From Variovorax boronicumulans (GTDB lineage: Bacteria; Pseudomonadota; Gammaproteobacteria; Burkholderiales; Burkholderiaceae_C), in assembly GCF_019352895.1 (NCBI RefSeq), contig NZ_JAAAFX010000001.1, positions 62,001-126,000 of the forward strand: 64,000 nucleotides of DNA, in the 5' to 3' direction. The notes below the pieces were generated by a model. The model was not told the DNA's origin and searched no databases. It worked only from the letters and a program-made list of their open reading frames with translations. Every line of letters begins with the position of its first letter. Position 1 is the stretch's first letter. The translations under genes and the position numbers were made by a program. Below are positions 34,951 to 43,446 of this stretch, piece by piece.

Positions 34951-36038
34951 GCATCAAACACGTCGTCTCCGTTTCGGGAGGCAAGGACAGCACCGCCACG
35001 CTGCTGATCGCGCTGGAGCGCTGCCCGCGCGAGGATGTCCTGCCGATCTTCTGCGACACCGGCAACGAGCACGCCGATACCTACGCCTATCTCGACTACC
35101 TTGAGCTGGCGCTCGACATCAAGATCACCAGACTGAAAGCGGACTTCACCGAGCAGCTGGGCGCAAAGCGCCAGTTCATCGCGCGCGACGTGCGCACCCG
35201 GCGCGAAGCCGTGCGGCGCGAGGTCGTGGATGCGCAGGGCCGACCAGTCCAGGCGCGTCGGCCTGGCGACGGCGCATTGATCTTCGACGCGGCTGGAAAG
35301 CCGGTCATCAAGACGCGGAAGTGCACGGGCCGGAAGGTTCGTTGGTCGAATCGGGCCAAGCGTCGCGCGCTGTCGGTCATGTACCCCAGCGGCAACCCGT
35401 TCCTCGACCTCTGCATGTGGAAGGGTCGCTTCCCGTCTCGGAAGGCTCAGTTCTGCACGCAGGAGCTGAAGACGGCGATGGCCGTCGAGTTCCAACTTGA
35501 GCTGATGGAGGCCGGCCACCAGGTCATCTCTTGGCAGGGCATCCGTCGGAACGAATCGCAGAACCGTCGCAACGCCAAGCTTTCGGAACGCGTCGGCGGC
35601 GGCCTGTGGATATTCAGGCCCATCGTCGAATGGACCGCTGAGCAGGTATTCGAATTTGCTGCCGCCCGCGGCATCCGTCCGAACCCGCTGTACTTGCAGG
35701 GAATGGGGCGCGTCGGCTGCATGCCCTGCATTAACTGCCGGAAGGACGAGCTGCGCGCGATCGCGCTGCGCTTCCCTGAGCACCCAGCGCGCATCGCGGA
35801 GTGGGAGCGGATCGTTTCGATGTGCTCGAAGCGCGGATTCAGCACCTTCATGGCCGACGCCCACGACGCCAAGGACCGCCGGGTCATCTTCGCCGATCTG
35901 AACATCTGGACGCGGATCGAGTGGTCGAAAACGACCCGCGGCGGCCAGCAGCGCGACCTGCTGATCGACCTCGACGATGCTGGCGGCTGCAGCTCGAGCT
36001 ACGGCCTTTGCGACCAATCCTCATTGGAGGCCGCATGA
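34947..36038 (+). CDS. PAPS reductase-like (adenine nucleotide alpha hydrolase) protein
   Basis: A 363-residue PP-loop ATPase: SVSGGKDSTATLL (residues 8-20) is the pyrophosphatase loop, and DTGNEHADTYAYLDYLE follows. A C-terminal cysteine set (GCMPCINCRKDEL) could hold a metal or Fe-S cluster. The PAPS reductase superfamily includes assimilatory CysH, DndC (DNA phosphorothioation) and tRNA thiolation enzymes. With no sulfate assimilation genes nearby, a role in nucleic-acid or nucleotide sulfur chemistry, or sulfur supply during infection, is possible. A large insert (about 70-125) separates the ATP loop from the second half. Confidence 0.8.
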   Translation: MSIKHVVSVSGGKDSTATLLIALERCPREDVLPIFCDTGNEHADTYAYLDYLELALDIKITRLKADFTEQLGAKRQFIARDVRTRREAVRREVVDAQGRPVQARRPGDGALIFDAAGKPVIKTRKCTGRKVRWSNRAKRRALSVMYPSGNPFLDLCMWKGRFPSRKAQFCTQELKTAMAVEFQLELMEAGHQVISWQGIRRNESQNRRNAKLSERVGGGLWIFRPIVEWTAEQVFEFAAARGIRPNPLYLQGMGRVGCMPCINCRKDELRAIALRFPEHPARIAEWERIVSMCSKRGFSTFMADAHDAKDRRVIFADLNIWTRIEWSKTTRGGQQRDLLIDLDDAGGCSSSYGLCDQSSLEAA

Positions 36039-36238
36039 CTGGCACCTGCATCGACTGCAAGCACTGGAACCTGAAGGGCTCGCCGCTACGGGCCTCGGGC
36101 TTCGGCCTGTGCAAGGCGGATCCTGATGAGCGCACGCGCGCCGCGCGATCGTTCGCGCCGACGAACGCCTGCCGGTTCCGCTACTTCGCGCCGGCCACGC
36201 CGGCCACTGTCGCCGCGCGCGAAAGGGCGATCGGATGA
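36035..36238 (+). CDS. small Cys-rich phage protein
   Basis: A 67-residue protein with CIDCKHWN, a downstream GLCKAD and CRFRYF: four Cys suited to one metal site. ATGA overlaps on both sides. It belongs to the small phage proteins common in Nin-like regions; function unknown. Confidence 0.62.
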   Translation: MTGTCIDCKHWNLKGSPLRASGFGLCKADPDERTRAARSFAPTNACRFRYFAPATPATVAARERAIG

Positions 36239-36675
36239 ACCACATCGTTGTCATGCACGACCCGGCCCAGGGCCACGACGTCATGTCGAAGTCCTTCTGG
36301 CCGTGGGCGAAGCAGATGCTGCTGGCCGGCCACAAACTGGTGGTGAAGGGCGAGGAGCTGGAGGACGCGAAGTCGATCCAGCAGCGCAAGTACCTGCACG
36401 GTGTCATCTTCAAGGAGATGGCCGAGCAGATCCGCGTCGAGGGCAAGACCTTCGCCGCCAAGGTGTGGAAGGAGCACTGCCGCGAGAAGTTCCTCGGCGC
36501 GCGCTGGGTGTCGAACCTCGACCCGATCACGGGCAAGAAGCGCCGCCGGAAGGACCGGGTCAGCAGCGAGGACCTCGGCATCCGCGCGTACAGCGCCTAC
36601 ATCGAGCAGTGCACCGCCTACGGCATCGAGCTCGGCGCGTCGTTCAGCGTGCGTGACTGGGAGGAATACCGGTGA
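36235..36675 (+). CDS. ninB: NinB-like recombination protein
   Basis: The 146-residue protein resembles lambda NinB (Orf), a ssDNA-binding recombination mediator: KSIQQRKYLHGVIFKEMAEQI, then WKEHCREKFLGARWV and SSEDLGIRAYSAYIEQCTAYGIELG. It fits the ERF/YqaJ recombination system of this phage. 4-bp overlaps on both sides keep it within the rightward operon. Confidence 0.85.
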   Translation: MNHIVVMHDPAQGHDVMSKSFWPWAKQMLLAGHKLVVKGEELEDAKSIQQRKYLHGVIFKEMAEQIRVEGKTFAAKVWKEHCREKFLGARWVSNLDPITGKKRRRKDRVSSEDLGIRAYSAYIEQCTAYGIELGASFSVRDWEEYR

Positions 36676-37232
36676 CGCTCACACGCAAACCCATGAAGCG
36701 CGGCACCGGCTTCAAGCGGCCGACGTCGCGCGCCCGAGTGCAAAACGATGTGCAAATTATTCCGGAAATTATTCCAGCGGTGCCGCGGCCTGCGCCGCGT
36801 CGCGCTGTGCTCGCCGACTGCAGCGGCATGGCCACCAGCGTGCCGAAGCACCCTCGCGCCGAGAACGCGCACCTGCTGCGCATGGCCCGTGGCAAGCCCT
36901 GCCTGATCCGCAGCCCCATCTGCAACTACGACGCCGAGACCACGGTCGCGTGCCATGGCGGGGGCGTCGAGAACGGGAAGGGCATGGCCTGCAAGGTCAG
37001 CGACGCCCTGACGTGCTGGGGCTGCAGCGCCTGCAACCACTACACGGACGCGTACGCCGGCGCGACGAAGGCGCAGAAGCGCGCGGCCTTCATGTTGGGC
37101 CACCTGGCCCAGGTCTGCGAGTGGCGCGCCATCGCCGGCAGCGCGGCCGCCGATCCGAAAGACATCGCCGCGGCCCGCTGGGCCCTGGCACACCTCAACG
37201 CAACGCCCGTCGGGCACATGGAGACCCTATGA
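36672..37232 (+). CDS. YbcO/DUF1364-like nuclease-fold protein
   Basis: A 186-residue protein whose second half matches DUF1364: RMARGKPCLIRSPICNYDAETTVACHGGG...LTCWGCSACNHYTD. This Cys/His arrangement belongs to YbcO of the DLP12 prophage, an HNH-like fold proposed to act in phage recombination in place of NinG/Rap. The N-terminal 60 residues are basic and probably disordered. GTG start overlaps the ninB stop (GTGA). Confidence 0.78.
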   Translation: MTLTRKPMKRGTGFKRPTSRARVQNDVQIIPEIIPAVPRPAPRRAVLADCSGMATSVPKHPRAENAHLLRMARGKPCLIRSPICNYDAETTVACHGGGVENGKGMACKVSDALTCWGCSACNHYTDAYAGATKAQKRAAFMLGHLAQVCEWRAIAGSAAADPKDIAAARWALAHLNATPVGHMETL

Positions 37233-37549
37233 ACGTGAAGCCCGGCGATTTCGCCAAGTTCGAATGCTCGCTCGACCCCAACGATGGCGCGCTCGTCGAA
37301 GTGGTCCGCCAGGCCGCGGCCGACAAGATCGCGCCATGGAATCGTGGCGTGGTGTGGTCAGTGAAGGTGCTGCAGGGGGTCAAGGTGCTCTCTTGGGGCG
37401 ACAGCGGCATCGCGAGGTCGGACTACGTCTTGCCGGGTGCCATCTGCGAGATCGAGGACCGTTGGTTGCGCCGCATCGATCCCAAGGCCGACGACGGCGC
37501 GGAGGACGCCGAGCGCCTGCCCGCGCCGCGCGAGGCAGTTCCGGCATGA
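37229..37549 (+). CDS. hypothetical phage protein
   Basis: A 106-residue acidic beta-rich protein (MNVKPGDFAKFEC..., VVWSVKVLQGVKVLSWGDSG, DYVLPGAICEIEDRWLRRIDP). The PGDFAKF...LPGAICEI pattern suggests a small SH3-like barrel, but no family is recognised. 4-bp overlaps on both sides. Confidence 0.6.
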   Translation: MNVKPGDFAKFECSLDPNDGALVEVVRQAAADKIAPWNRGVVWSVKVLQGVKVLSWGDSGIARSDYVLPGAICEIEDRWLRRIDPKADDGAEDAERLPAPREAVPA

Positions 37550-37794
37550 GGCCCACGCAGCACCCTTCGAACACCCGCGTGCTCGGCGCGCCCGCCGGCT
37601 GGAAGCAGGAAGAGCTGCCCTGCAGCGCGCTGGCGATCACCGACGTCCAGGTCGACGGCATGCCGCACGTCGTTTCCTTCTGGAAGCCCGACGCCGCGGA
37701 CCTGGCCGCGCTGAACGCAGGCGGCTCCATCGCCCTCTGGATCGTCGGCCAGACCATGCCGCCGGCATCGGTCGCCGTCGAGCCGGCCCCCTGA
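37546..37794 (+). CDS. hypothetical phage protein
   Basis: An 82-residue protein (VLGAPAGWKQEELPCSALAITD..., FWKPDAADLAALNAGGSIALWIVG). The second half resembles short phage proteins that repeat WxP...L..L..G..I.L. Function unknown. ATG overlaps the previous stop; a 32-bp gap with AGGAGG follows before the Q-like gene. Confidence 0.6.
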   Translation: MRPTQHPSNTRVLGAPAGWKQEELPCSALAITDVQVDGMPHVVSFWKPDAADLAALNAGGSIALWIVGQTMPPASVAVEPAP

Positions 37795-37826
37795 CCCATC
37801 ACCACAACGACACCTAGGAGGAACCC

Positions 37827-38546
37827 ATGTTGAACGACGAAAAACGCGGTATCGAAGAGGCTTACACCTCGGCCATGAGCTCATCCGACCTGAGCGTCGA
37901 GGCTGACCGCCTGGGCGACGCCGACGTGATCATCGCGGCCGGCTGGTCGCAGATGCGCGTCGGCGGCGCCGTGATGCGCCTGCACACCGAATACGACTCG
38001 GGCGAGCGGCCGCGGCTGCTGGGCGCCGAGTACTTCCTGCCCGCCGGCAAGAGCACGAAGGAGCAGCGCAAGCTGGCCGGCCGCCAGGCCAACGAGTTCA
38101 ACCGCAAGCAGCTCGGCCTGTTCATGGAACGCCTGAAGTCGCTGCCCGACGTGCGCGACCAGCTCGCGCTGCAGCTGCTGCGCTGGGGCGCCGAGGAGGC
38201 GACCGCGAAGGCGGTGGAGATCATCGGCTGGTGGCTGCACCAGCGCTGCCCGGTCTGCAACGGCACGAAGTTCCAGGTGGTCGAGGGCACCGGCCGGCAG
38301 AACGGCAAGGCCTGCCCGGAGTGCCACGGCACCGGCAAGAGCGTGACGCCGCACGAATCCCTCGGCGGGCGCGCCGTGGAATGGATGGACCACTGCCGTG
38401 CGCGCAACCGTGCGCAGATCGGGCTGCGCGTCCATGGCCGCCAGGTGGTGGAGGCGAAGCGGGCCGGCGCGGTGCCGCGCGCCGATGGCTCCATGCCGCG
38501 GATCTTCCTGCGCAAACCGAAAGGCGTTGCTGGCTGCGCGAAGTAG
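37827..38546 (+). CDS. probable late antiterminator (Q-like), zinc-finger protein
   Basis: A 239-residue protein with a DnaJ-type zinc finger (CPVCNGTKF ... CPECHGTGK, about 146-176) and basic flanks. Lambdoid Q proteins of several families contain such a finger and lie exactly here, between the Nin region and the late promoter. The gene is followed at once by a strong promoter and a terminator (38527-38695), the set-up required for Q-dependent antitermination. AGGAGG precedes ATG 37827. Assignment as Q rests on position and the finger, not on a confirmed family match. Confidence 0.6.
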   Translation: MLNDEKRGIEEAYTSAMSSSDLSVEADRLGDADVIIAAGWSQMRVGGAVMRLHTEYDSGERPRLLGAEYFLPAGKSTKEQRKLAGRQANEFNRKQLGLFMERLKSLPDVRDQLALQLLRWGAEEATAKAVEIIGWWLHQRCPVCNGTKFQVVEGTGRQNGKACPECHGTGKSVTPHESLGGRAVEWMDHCRARNRAQIGLRVHGRQVVEAKRAGAVPRADGSMPRIFLRKPKGVAGCAK

Positions 38547-38556
38547 CCGCTATACT
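38527..38556 (+). promoter_or_regulatory. late promoter (pR'-like)
   Basis: TTGCTG (38527-38532), an 18-bp spacer and TATACT (38551-38556) overlap the end of the Q-like gene. Transcription would start near 38563 and meet a terminator about 110 nt later, as with lambda pR'/tR'. Confidence 0.65.
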
Positions 38557-38670
38557 CGCGCCCGAGAACGCGCAGCCTGCTGAGGCTGCTGCCCTCGAAT
38601 CTCTGCTGAACACCCTGCCGCCGCTCCGGCGCCGGCCGCCGCCCCTGACGGGGAAGGTGTCTCCGCAGCA

Positions 38671-38695
38671 AGCCGCCCACCGAGGCGGCTTTTTC
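38671..38695 (+). terminator. early terminator of the late transcript (tR'-like)
   Basis: AGCCGCC, loop CACCGA, GGCGGCT followed by TTTT. It lies between the late promoter and the first late gene, so late expression should depend on antitermination. Confidence 0.8.
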
Positions 38696-38708
38696 GTATG
38701 CTTCGGTG

Positions 38709-38948
38709 ATGCGAGCATCTCTTCTCCTCTTCGCGACGTTGTTGACGGCTTGCAGCGACAGCGACGTGTACACCCTCTACCGATCTAGCGTGGTGTCCCC
38801 GGCGGAGCGAATCCACATCGCCACCTTCGACGCCGCAGATCGTGGCGGCTACAACGCCGAGAACTGCGCACAAGCGCAACGCCTCTTCCAAGCGCAGCCC
38901 GAAGCTCAGACCAGGTTCTGGTGCGAGAAGGGGCGATACCGCAAGTAG
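38709..38948 (+). CDS. small phage lipoprotein
   Basis: A 79-residue product with a signal peptide and lipobox (LLTAC), so it should be lipidated at about Cys15. The mature part has two further Cys that may form a disulfide. It is the first gene past the tR'-like terminator and is followed by another terminator, so it could be a lysogenic-conversion gene or an early-late envelope protein. No family is recognised. Confidence 0.62.
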   Translation: MRASLLLFATLLTACSDSDVYTLYRSSVVSPAERIHIATFDAADRGGYNAENCAQAQRLFQAQPEAQTRFWCEKGRYRK

Positions 38949-38962
38949 GTCGCAGCAGATCC

Positions 38963-38994
38963 AGCCGCCCGGCAGCAATGCCCGGCGGCTTTTT
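38963..38994 (+). terminator. rho-independent terminator
   Basis: AGCCGCC ... GGCGGCT with a 14-nt loop and T5 (38990-38994), 15 bp after the lipoprotein gene. Confidence 0.75.
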
Positions 38995-39001
38995 CGTTTC
39001 C

Positions 39002-39077
39002 GCATCCCAGCACGCGGGCCGTGCCGCCAGTCTTCCACGCTGAGCAGAGAAGGGTTCGATTCCCTCGGGATGCTCCA
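39002..39077 (+). tRNA. tRNA-like element, possible tRNA-Gly(TCC), atypical
   Basis: 76 nt with a perfect 7-bp acceptor stem (GCATCCC/GGGATGC), encoded TCCA end, T loop TTCGATT on a 4-5-bp stem, and an anticodon loop CTTCCAC (anticodon TCC) on CAGT/GCTG. The D arm is poor: stem GCAC/GTGC with a 7-nt loop, A in place of U8, and two extra bases before the anticodon stem. It could be a degenerate phage tRNA or a tRNA mimic. Confidence 0.5.
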
Positions 39078-39204
39078 TCCACGTCTTCCGGCAACTTGAG
39101 CCGGTCCGCTCCGGGGCTTGGGAGCGGCGAGGTTTCCGCGCATGCGCTAGCGTCATCAAGGCGAGCGACACCGGGCAGACAGCCACCCCACAAGGGAAGT
39201 CCTC

Positions 39205-39534
39205 ATGGCTCTCACCACACTTCGGCCGCGCCTCCAGACGGCGCAGCTCTCCCGCACTCCGACGCTCCAGGCCAAGGCCGGGACGACCGAGCGCATCCGA
39301 GGCCGGGCATGGATGGCAACCCGGGAGCGCGTCGCGCTGGCTCACGGTCACCGGTGCGCTGGCTGCGGCCGCGTCTGGATCGCGAGCCGCGACCACATCG
39401 ACCACACCAAGCCGCTCGAGCAGGGCGGCACCAACGCAGACAGCAACCTTCGCCCCCTGTGCCTGGAGTGCCATGAGGCCAAGACCACGGTCGAGAAGGG
39501 CGGCAAGGCCGGATTCAGGCCCGACCGAGTGTGA
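39205..39534 (+). CDS. HNH endonuclease
   Basis: A 109-residue HNH protein: CAGCGRVWIASRDHIDHTKPLEQGG-TNADSN-LRPLCLECHEAKT. The paired CxxC (CAGC, CLEC) zinc knuckles and DHIDH...N...H catalytic set are complete. HNH genes beside the terminase assist packaging-site cleavage in HK97-type cos phages. A long basic N-terminus precedes the domain. Confidence 0.9.
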   Translation: MALTTLRPRLQTAQLSRTPTLQAKAGTTERIRGRAWMATRERVALAHGHRCAGCGRVWIASRDHIDHTKPLEQGGTNADSNLRPLCLECHEAKTTVEKGGKAGFRPDRV

Positions 39535-39863
39535 AAGCCGTGGGCCGTAACCCTCTGCGCTGCCCGCGAGTAGAAAAGCTATGACGGCTAACCCTGTCAG
39601 GAAGTCGATTTTCCGAGGTGACTGAGTTGCTTCGCACTCGATGCACCACGAGGGGGCGACTCAGCCCCATCGCCCCAGGAGGGGCCAGCAGCCCCCAGGA
39701 GGCGCTTGCCTTCGAGGTGCGGGTCGACCCTTCGACCCCTTCCATCGCGGTCACGGCGGCCTCATCGAGGGGGCCGGGGGTGGTCAGAAGTCCTCGGCCT
39801 GGCAGGGTTGGAAACCATGTGGTTCCCCATTCGGACAATAAATCTGGATTCGAGGTGGTGTTA
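39535..39863 (+). other. 329-bp non-coding region, candidate cos/packaging site
   Basis: No gene is supported here (the TerS frame is open upstream but out of character). The stretch is rich in G and C runs (for example GAGGGGGCCGGGGG near 39766) and lies between the HNH and small terminase genes, where cos is found in phages with this arrangement. The exact cut site cannot be seen. Confidence 0.4.
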
Positions 39864-40367
39864 ATGGCGTTAACAGGGAAGAAGAAGGCCTTCGCCGACG
39901 CCGTCCTCTCGGGGAAGACCAACAAGGCGGCCGCGATCCTGGCCGGTTACAGCGTGGCCACGGCCTCGCCGGCCGGCTCTCGGCTCGCGAAAGACCCGGA
40001 AGTGGTCGCGTATCTGGCGAAAAAGCGGCCCGCTGCTGAGCCGCCGGCGGCGAGCGTGCGCAAGGGGGCGAAGGCTGCGCAGGATCCTGTCGCCCCGGCT
40101 CCGGCCGAGGTGCAGGACGGACCGAAGTTCGACCTGGCTGCCGCGATGCAGCACACCGACCCGAAAGCGTTCCTGACCGCGGCGATGAATGACATCGCGC
40201 TCGACCCGAAGCAGCGGATCATCGCGGCGCGCGCGCTACTGCCCTTCGTGCACGGCAAGGTTGCGGACCAAGGCAAGAAGGATGGCCAGGCCACGGCGGC
40301 GAAGAAGGCCGGCGCCGGAAAGTTCGCCGCATCCGCGCCGCCGCTGAAGTTGGTCGGTAAGCGCTGA
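39864..40367 (+). CDS. terS: terminase small subunit
   Basis: A 167-residue protein beginning MALTGKKKAFADAVLSGKTNKAAAILAGYS, the helix-turn-helix of HK97-type small terminases that recognises the packaging site. A P/A linker and a short C-terminal domain follow. ATG 39864 was chosen because the HTH begins here and GAGG lies upstream; the frame extends to 39618 without similarity. Its stop overlaps the TerL start (TGATG). Confidence 0.85.
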   Translation: MALTGKKKAFADAVLSGKTNKAAAILAGYSVATASPAGSRLAKDPEVVAYLAKKRPAAEPPAASVRKGAKAAQDPVAPAPAEVQDGPKFDLAAAMQHTDPKAFLTAAMNDIALDPKQRIIAARALLPFVHGKVADQGKKDGQATAAKKAGAGKFAASAPPLKLVGKR

Positions 40368-42112
40368 TGGCTGAATGGTCGACCGCGTGCCCAGACTGGG
40401 CGGCCCGGCTGCGCGCGCGGCGGTCGATCATCCCGGCACCGATCTTCGCGGCGCCTGCGGCGGAGGCGCTGGCCATCTTCCGCGAGCTGAGGATCGTCGA
40501 CGCGCCGGGCAGCCCGACCTTCGGCGAGTCGTGCGAGCAGTTCGTCTTCGATTTCGTCGCGGCCATCTTCGGTGCCTACGACGTGGAGACGGGTCGCCGG
40601 TTGATTCGGGAGGCGCTGATGCTCATCCCGAAGAAGAATTCGAAGTCGACGCTCGCGGCCGGCATCATGCTCACAGCGCTGATCCTGAACTGGCGGGTGT
40701 CGGCGGAAATGATCATCCTGGCCCCGACGGTCGAGATCGCGAACAACGCCTACGCGCCGGCCCGCGACATGATCAAGGCCGACGAGGAGCTGATCGACCT
40801 GTTCCACGTTCAGGACCACGTCCGGACGATCACGCACCGCGTGATGGGGTCGACGCTGAAGGTGGTTGCGGCCGACAGCGATACCGTCGGCGGCAAGAAG
40901 GCGAGCTGGGTGCTCATCGACGAAGAATGGATCTTCGGCAAGCGCATCAACTCCGAGGCGATGTTCCGTGAGGCGGCCGGTGGCCTGGCTTCGCGGCCCG
41001 AGGGCATGGTGATCAAGCTGAGCACCCAGTCCGACGAGCCGCCCGCTGGCATCTTCCGGCAAGACCTGCAGTACGCACGCGACGTGCGCGACGGAAAGAT
41101 CGAGGACAAGGCGTTTCTGCCGGTGCTTTACGAGCACCCGCCTGAGATGGTGGCCAGCGGCGAGCACCTGAAGCTCGAAAACCTGCCGATGGTGAACCCG
41201 AACTACGGCGTGTCGGTCGACGAGGAGTACCTCGAGCGCGAGTTCAAGAAGGCGTCGTTGGCCGGCGTGGAGTCGATCCGCGGCTTCCTGGCCAAGCACG
41301 GCAACGTCGAGATCGGCGTCAACCTCCGGTCCGACCGCTGGGCCGGGGCCGAGTTCTGGGAGGCGCAGGGCGCGCCGGGCATGACGCTTGAGCAGCTGCT
41401 CAACGAGTGCGAGGTGGTCGACGTGGGCATCGACGGCGGCGGGCTCGATGACTTGCTGGGCCTGGCAGTCGCAGGCCGGCGCCGTCAGGCGGAGGAGTTC
41501 GAGGTGCCGGCGCACATCGACGAGGACACGAAGGAATTCATCCCGGCGCGCACCGTGATCAAGAAGCGTTGGATGCTGTGGACCCGAGCGTTTGCGCACC
41601 CGTCCGTGCTCGAGCGTCGGAAGGACATCGCACCTCGGCTGATGGACTTCGCGAAGACCGGGGACCTGGTGCTGGTCAAGGCGATGGGCGACGACGTCCA
41701 GGGCGTCGCCACCCTTGTGAAGAGGTGCGAGGCCTCCGGCCTTCTCGACAAGGTGGGATGCGACCCGGCCGGCATCGGCGCCATTCTGGACGCTCTTGTC
41801 GAGGCCAAGATTCCGCAGGAGAAGGTGATCGGCATCAGCCAGGGCTGGAAGATGACCGGCGCCATCAAGACGACCGAGCGAAAGCTCGCCGAGCACGTGC
41901 TGATCCATGCCGGGCAGCCGCTCATGAACTGGTGCGTCGGAAACGCGAAGGTCACCCCGTCTGGCAATGCCGTGGTGATCACCAAGCAGGCATCCGGGAC
42001 CGCAAAGATCGACCCGCTGATGGCCTCATTCAACGCAGTGACGCTGCTGTCACTCAATCCCGAGGCGCGAGGCAACTCCGTCTACGAGAGCCGAGGAATC
42101 CGCTTCCTCTAA
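40367..42112 (+). CDS. terL: terminase large subunit
   Basis: The 581-residue DNA-packaging motor. An atypical Walker A (MLIPKKNSKSTLAAG, ~85-98) and Walker B WVLIDEEW (~181-188) mark the ATPase; the nuclease domain starts near DVGIDGGGLDDLLG (~353) with its metal-binding Asp. Sequence pattern is HK97/Terminase_1 type, consistent with cos packaging. It drives DNA into proheads through the portal encoded next. Confidence 0.95.
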   Translation: MAEWSTACPDWAARLRARRSIIPAPIFAAPAAEALAIFRELRIVDAPGSPTFGESCEQFVFDFVAAIFGAYDVETGRRLIREALMLIPKKNSKSTLAAGIMLTALILNWRVSAEMIILAPTVEIANNAYAPARDMIKADEELIDLFHVQDHVRTITHRVMGSTLKVVAADSDTVGGKKASWVLIDEEWIFGKRINSEAMFREAAGGLASRPEGMVIKLSTQSDEPPAGIFRQDLQYARDVRDGKIEDKAFLPVLYEHPPEMVASGEHLKLENLPMVNPNYGVSVDEEYLEREFKKASLAGVESIRGFLAKHGNVEIGVNLRSDRWAGAEFWEAQGAPGMTLEQLLNECEVVDVGIDGGGLDDLLGLAVAGRRRQAEEFEVPAHIDEDTKEFIPARTVIKKRWMLWTRAFAHPSVLERRKDIAPRLMDFAKTGDLVLVKAMGDDVQGVATLVKRCEASGLLDKVGCDPAGIGAILDALVEAKIPQEKVIGISQGWKMTGAIKTTERKLAEHVLIHAGQPLMNWCVGNAKVTPSGNAVVITKQASGTAKIDPLMASFNAVTLLSLNPEARGNSVYESRGIRFL

Positions 42113-42123
42113 GGACCGACCGA

Positions 42124-43446
42124 ATGGGCATTTCTGACTTCTTCCGACGTAGCGCTGCGTCGGCGGCGCAGCCACGCCCGGAAGCGGCCCGCATCGAGCC
42201 GGCCATGCCTGAGGCGGAGAGCCGACCACGTGCCGAAGCCACGCCCGGCACGCTTTTCAACGGTTTGGACGACCCGGCACTGCTCGAGTACATCCGTGGC
42301 AACGTGGCCGGCGGGCTGGACACCCCGGGTGCGAGGAGCCTCCGGAATATGGCGATCATGCGGTGCACGACGCTGATCTCCGAGGCAATCGGCACGCTGC
42401 CGCTGAACCTGATCGTGAACGGGCCGGCCAAGGCATATGCCACCACGCACCCCGCGTACCGCCTGCTCAAGGTCAAGCCCAACTCCTGGCAGACGCCCTA
42501 CGAGTTCAAAGCGCTGCTGCAGCTGCACGCGCTTCTGCACGGCAACGGTTATGCGCGGATCGTCTGGTCCGGATCCGGAGCCCGTCCGCTTCGGCTGATC
42601 CCCATGGAGCCGCTGGCGGTCAAGCCCCGGCTGAATTCGACCTGGGACATGGTGTACGACTACACCACGCCCGAGGGCAACATGATCACCTTGCCGGCGC
42701 GCGAGGTGCTGCATCTCCGCGACCTTTCGCTCGACGGCATCGTCGGCCTATCGCGCATCAAGTTGGCTCGCGAGGCCATCGACTTGGCCCAGCAAGCCGA
42801 GCGCGCCGCATCGCGCACGTTCCGCACCGGCGTGATGGCCGGCGGCGCAATCGAGGTGGAGAAAGAGCTCTCGGAGAACGCCTACACCCGCATGAAGGAG
42901 TCGCTGAGCAGCGATTACACCGGCGCTGAAAACGCCGGCAAATGGATGCTGCTGGAAGAGGGCGCCAAGGCAAGCAAGTGGTCCAGCACCGGCCGCGAAT
43001 CACAGCAGATCGAGAACCGGAATCACCAGATCGAAGAGGTCGCACGCGCATTCGGCGTCCCTCGGCCTCTTCTGATGATGGACGACACCAGCTGGGGCAG
43101 CGGCATCGAGCAGCTGGCCATCTTCTTCGTGCAGTACGCACTTTCTCACTGGTTCACGGCCTGGGAACAGGCGCTGTCCCGCTCGCTGCTGAGCGAGACC
43201 GAGGCCGATGGCATGCAGTTCAAGTTCAACGAGCGCGCCCTGCTGCGCGGAACGCTGAAAGACCAGGCCGATTTCTTCGCGAAGGCGCTCGGCGCCGGTG
43301 GACAAGCCCCGTGGATGACCCAGAACGAGGTCCGCGAGGTAAGCGACATGCCGCGTTCAGACGACGAGAACGCCGACAAGCTCCGCAACCCCATGACCCA
43401 GCCGGCCAAGCCGGCAGAACCGGCGAACCCGGAAGGAAAGCCATGA
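42124..43446 (+). CDS. portal protein (HK97 family)
   Basis: A 440-residue phage portal of the HK97 type: LRNMAIMRCTTLISEAIGTLPL, HPAYRLLKVKPN...YEFKALLQLHALLHGNGYA, and the C-terminal FGVPRPLLMMDD...FFVQYALSHWFTAWEQ. Twelve copies form the vertex channel for DNA entry and exit. The first 50 residues are a variable Pro/Ala-rich extension. Its stop overlaps the protease start by 4 bp. Confidence 0.94.
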   Translation: MGISDFFRRSAASAAQPRPEAARIEPAMPEAESRPRAEATPGTLFNGLDDPALLEYIRGNVAGGLDTPGARSLRNMAIMRCTTLISEAIGTLPLNLIVNGPAKAYATTHPAYRLLKVKPNSWQTPYEFKALLQLHALLHGNGYARIVWSGSGARPLRLIPMEPLAVKPRLNSTWDMVYDYTTPEGNMITLPAREVLHLRDLSLDGIVGLSRIKLAREAIDLAQQAERAASRTFRTGVMAGGAIEVEKELSENAYTRMKESLSSDYTGAENAGKWMLLEEGAKASKWSSTGRESQQIENRNHQIEEVARAFGVPRPLLMMDDTSWGSGIEQLAIFFVQYALSHWFTAWEQALSRSLLSETEADGMQFKFNERALLRGTLKDQADFFAKALGAGGQAPWMTQNEVREVSDMPRSDDENADKLRNPMTQPAKPAEPANPEGKP

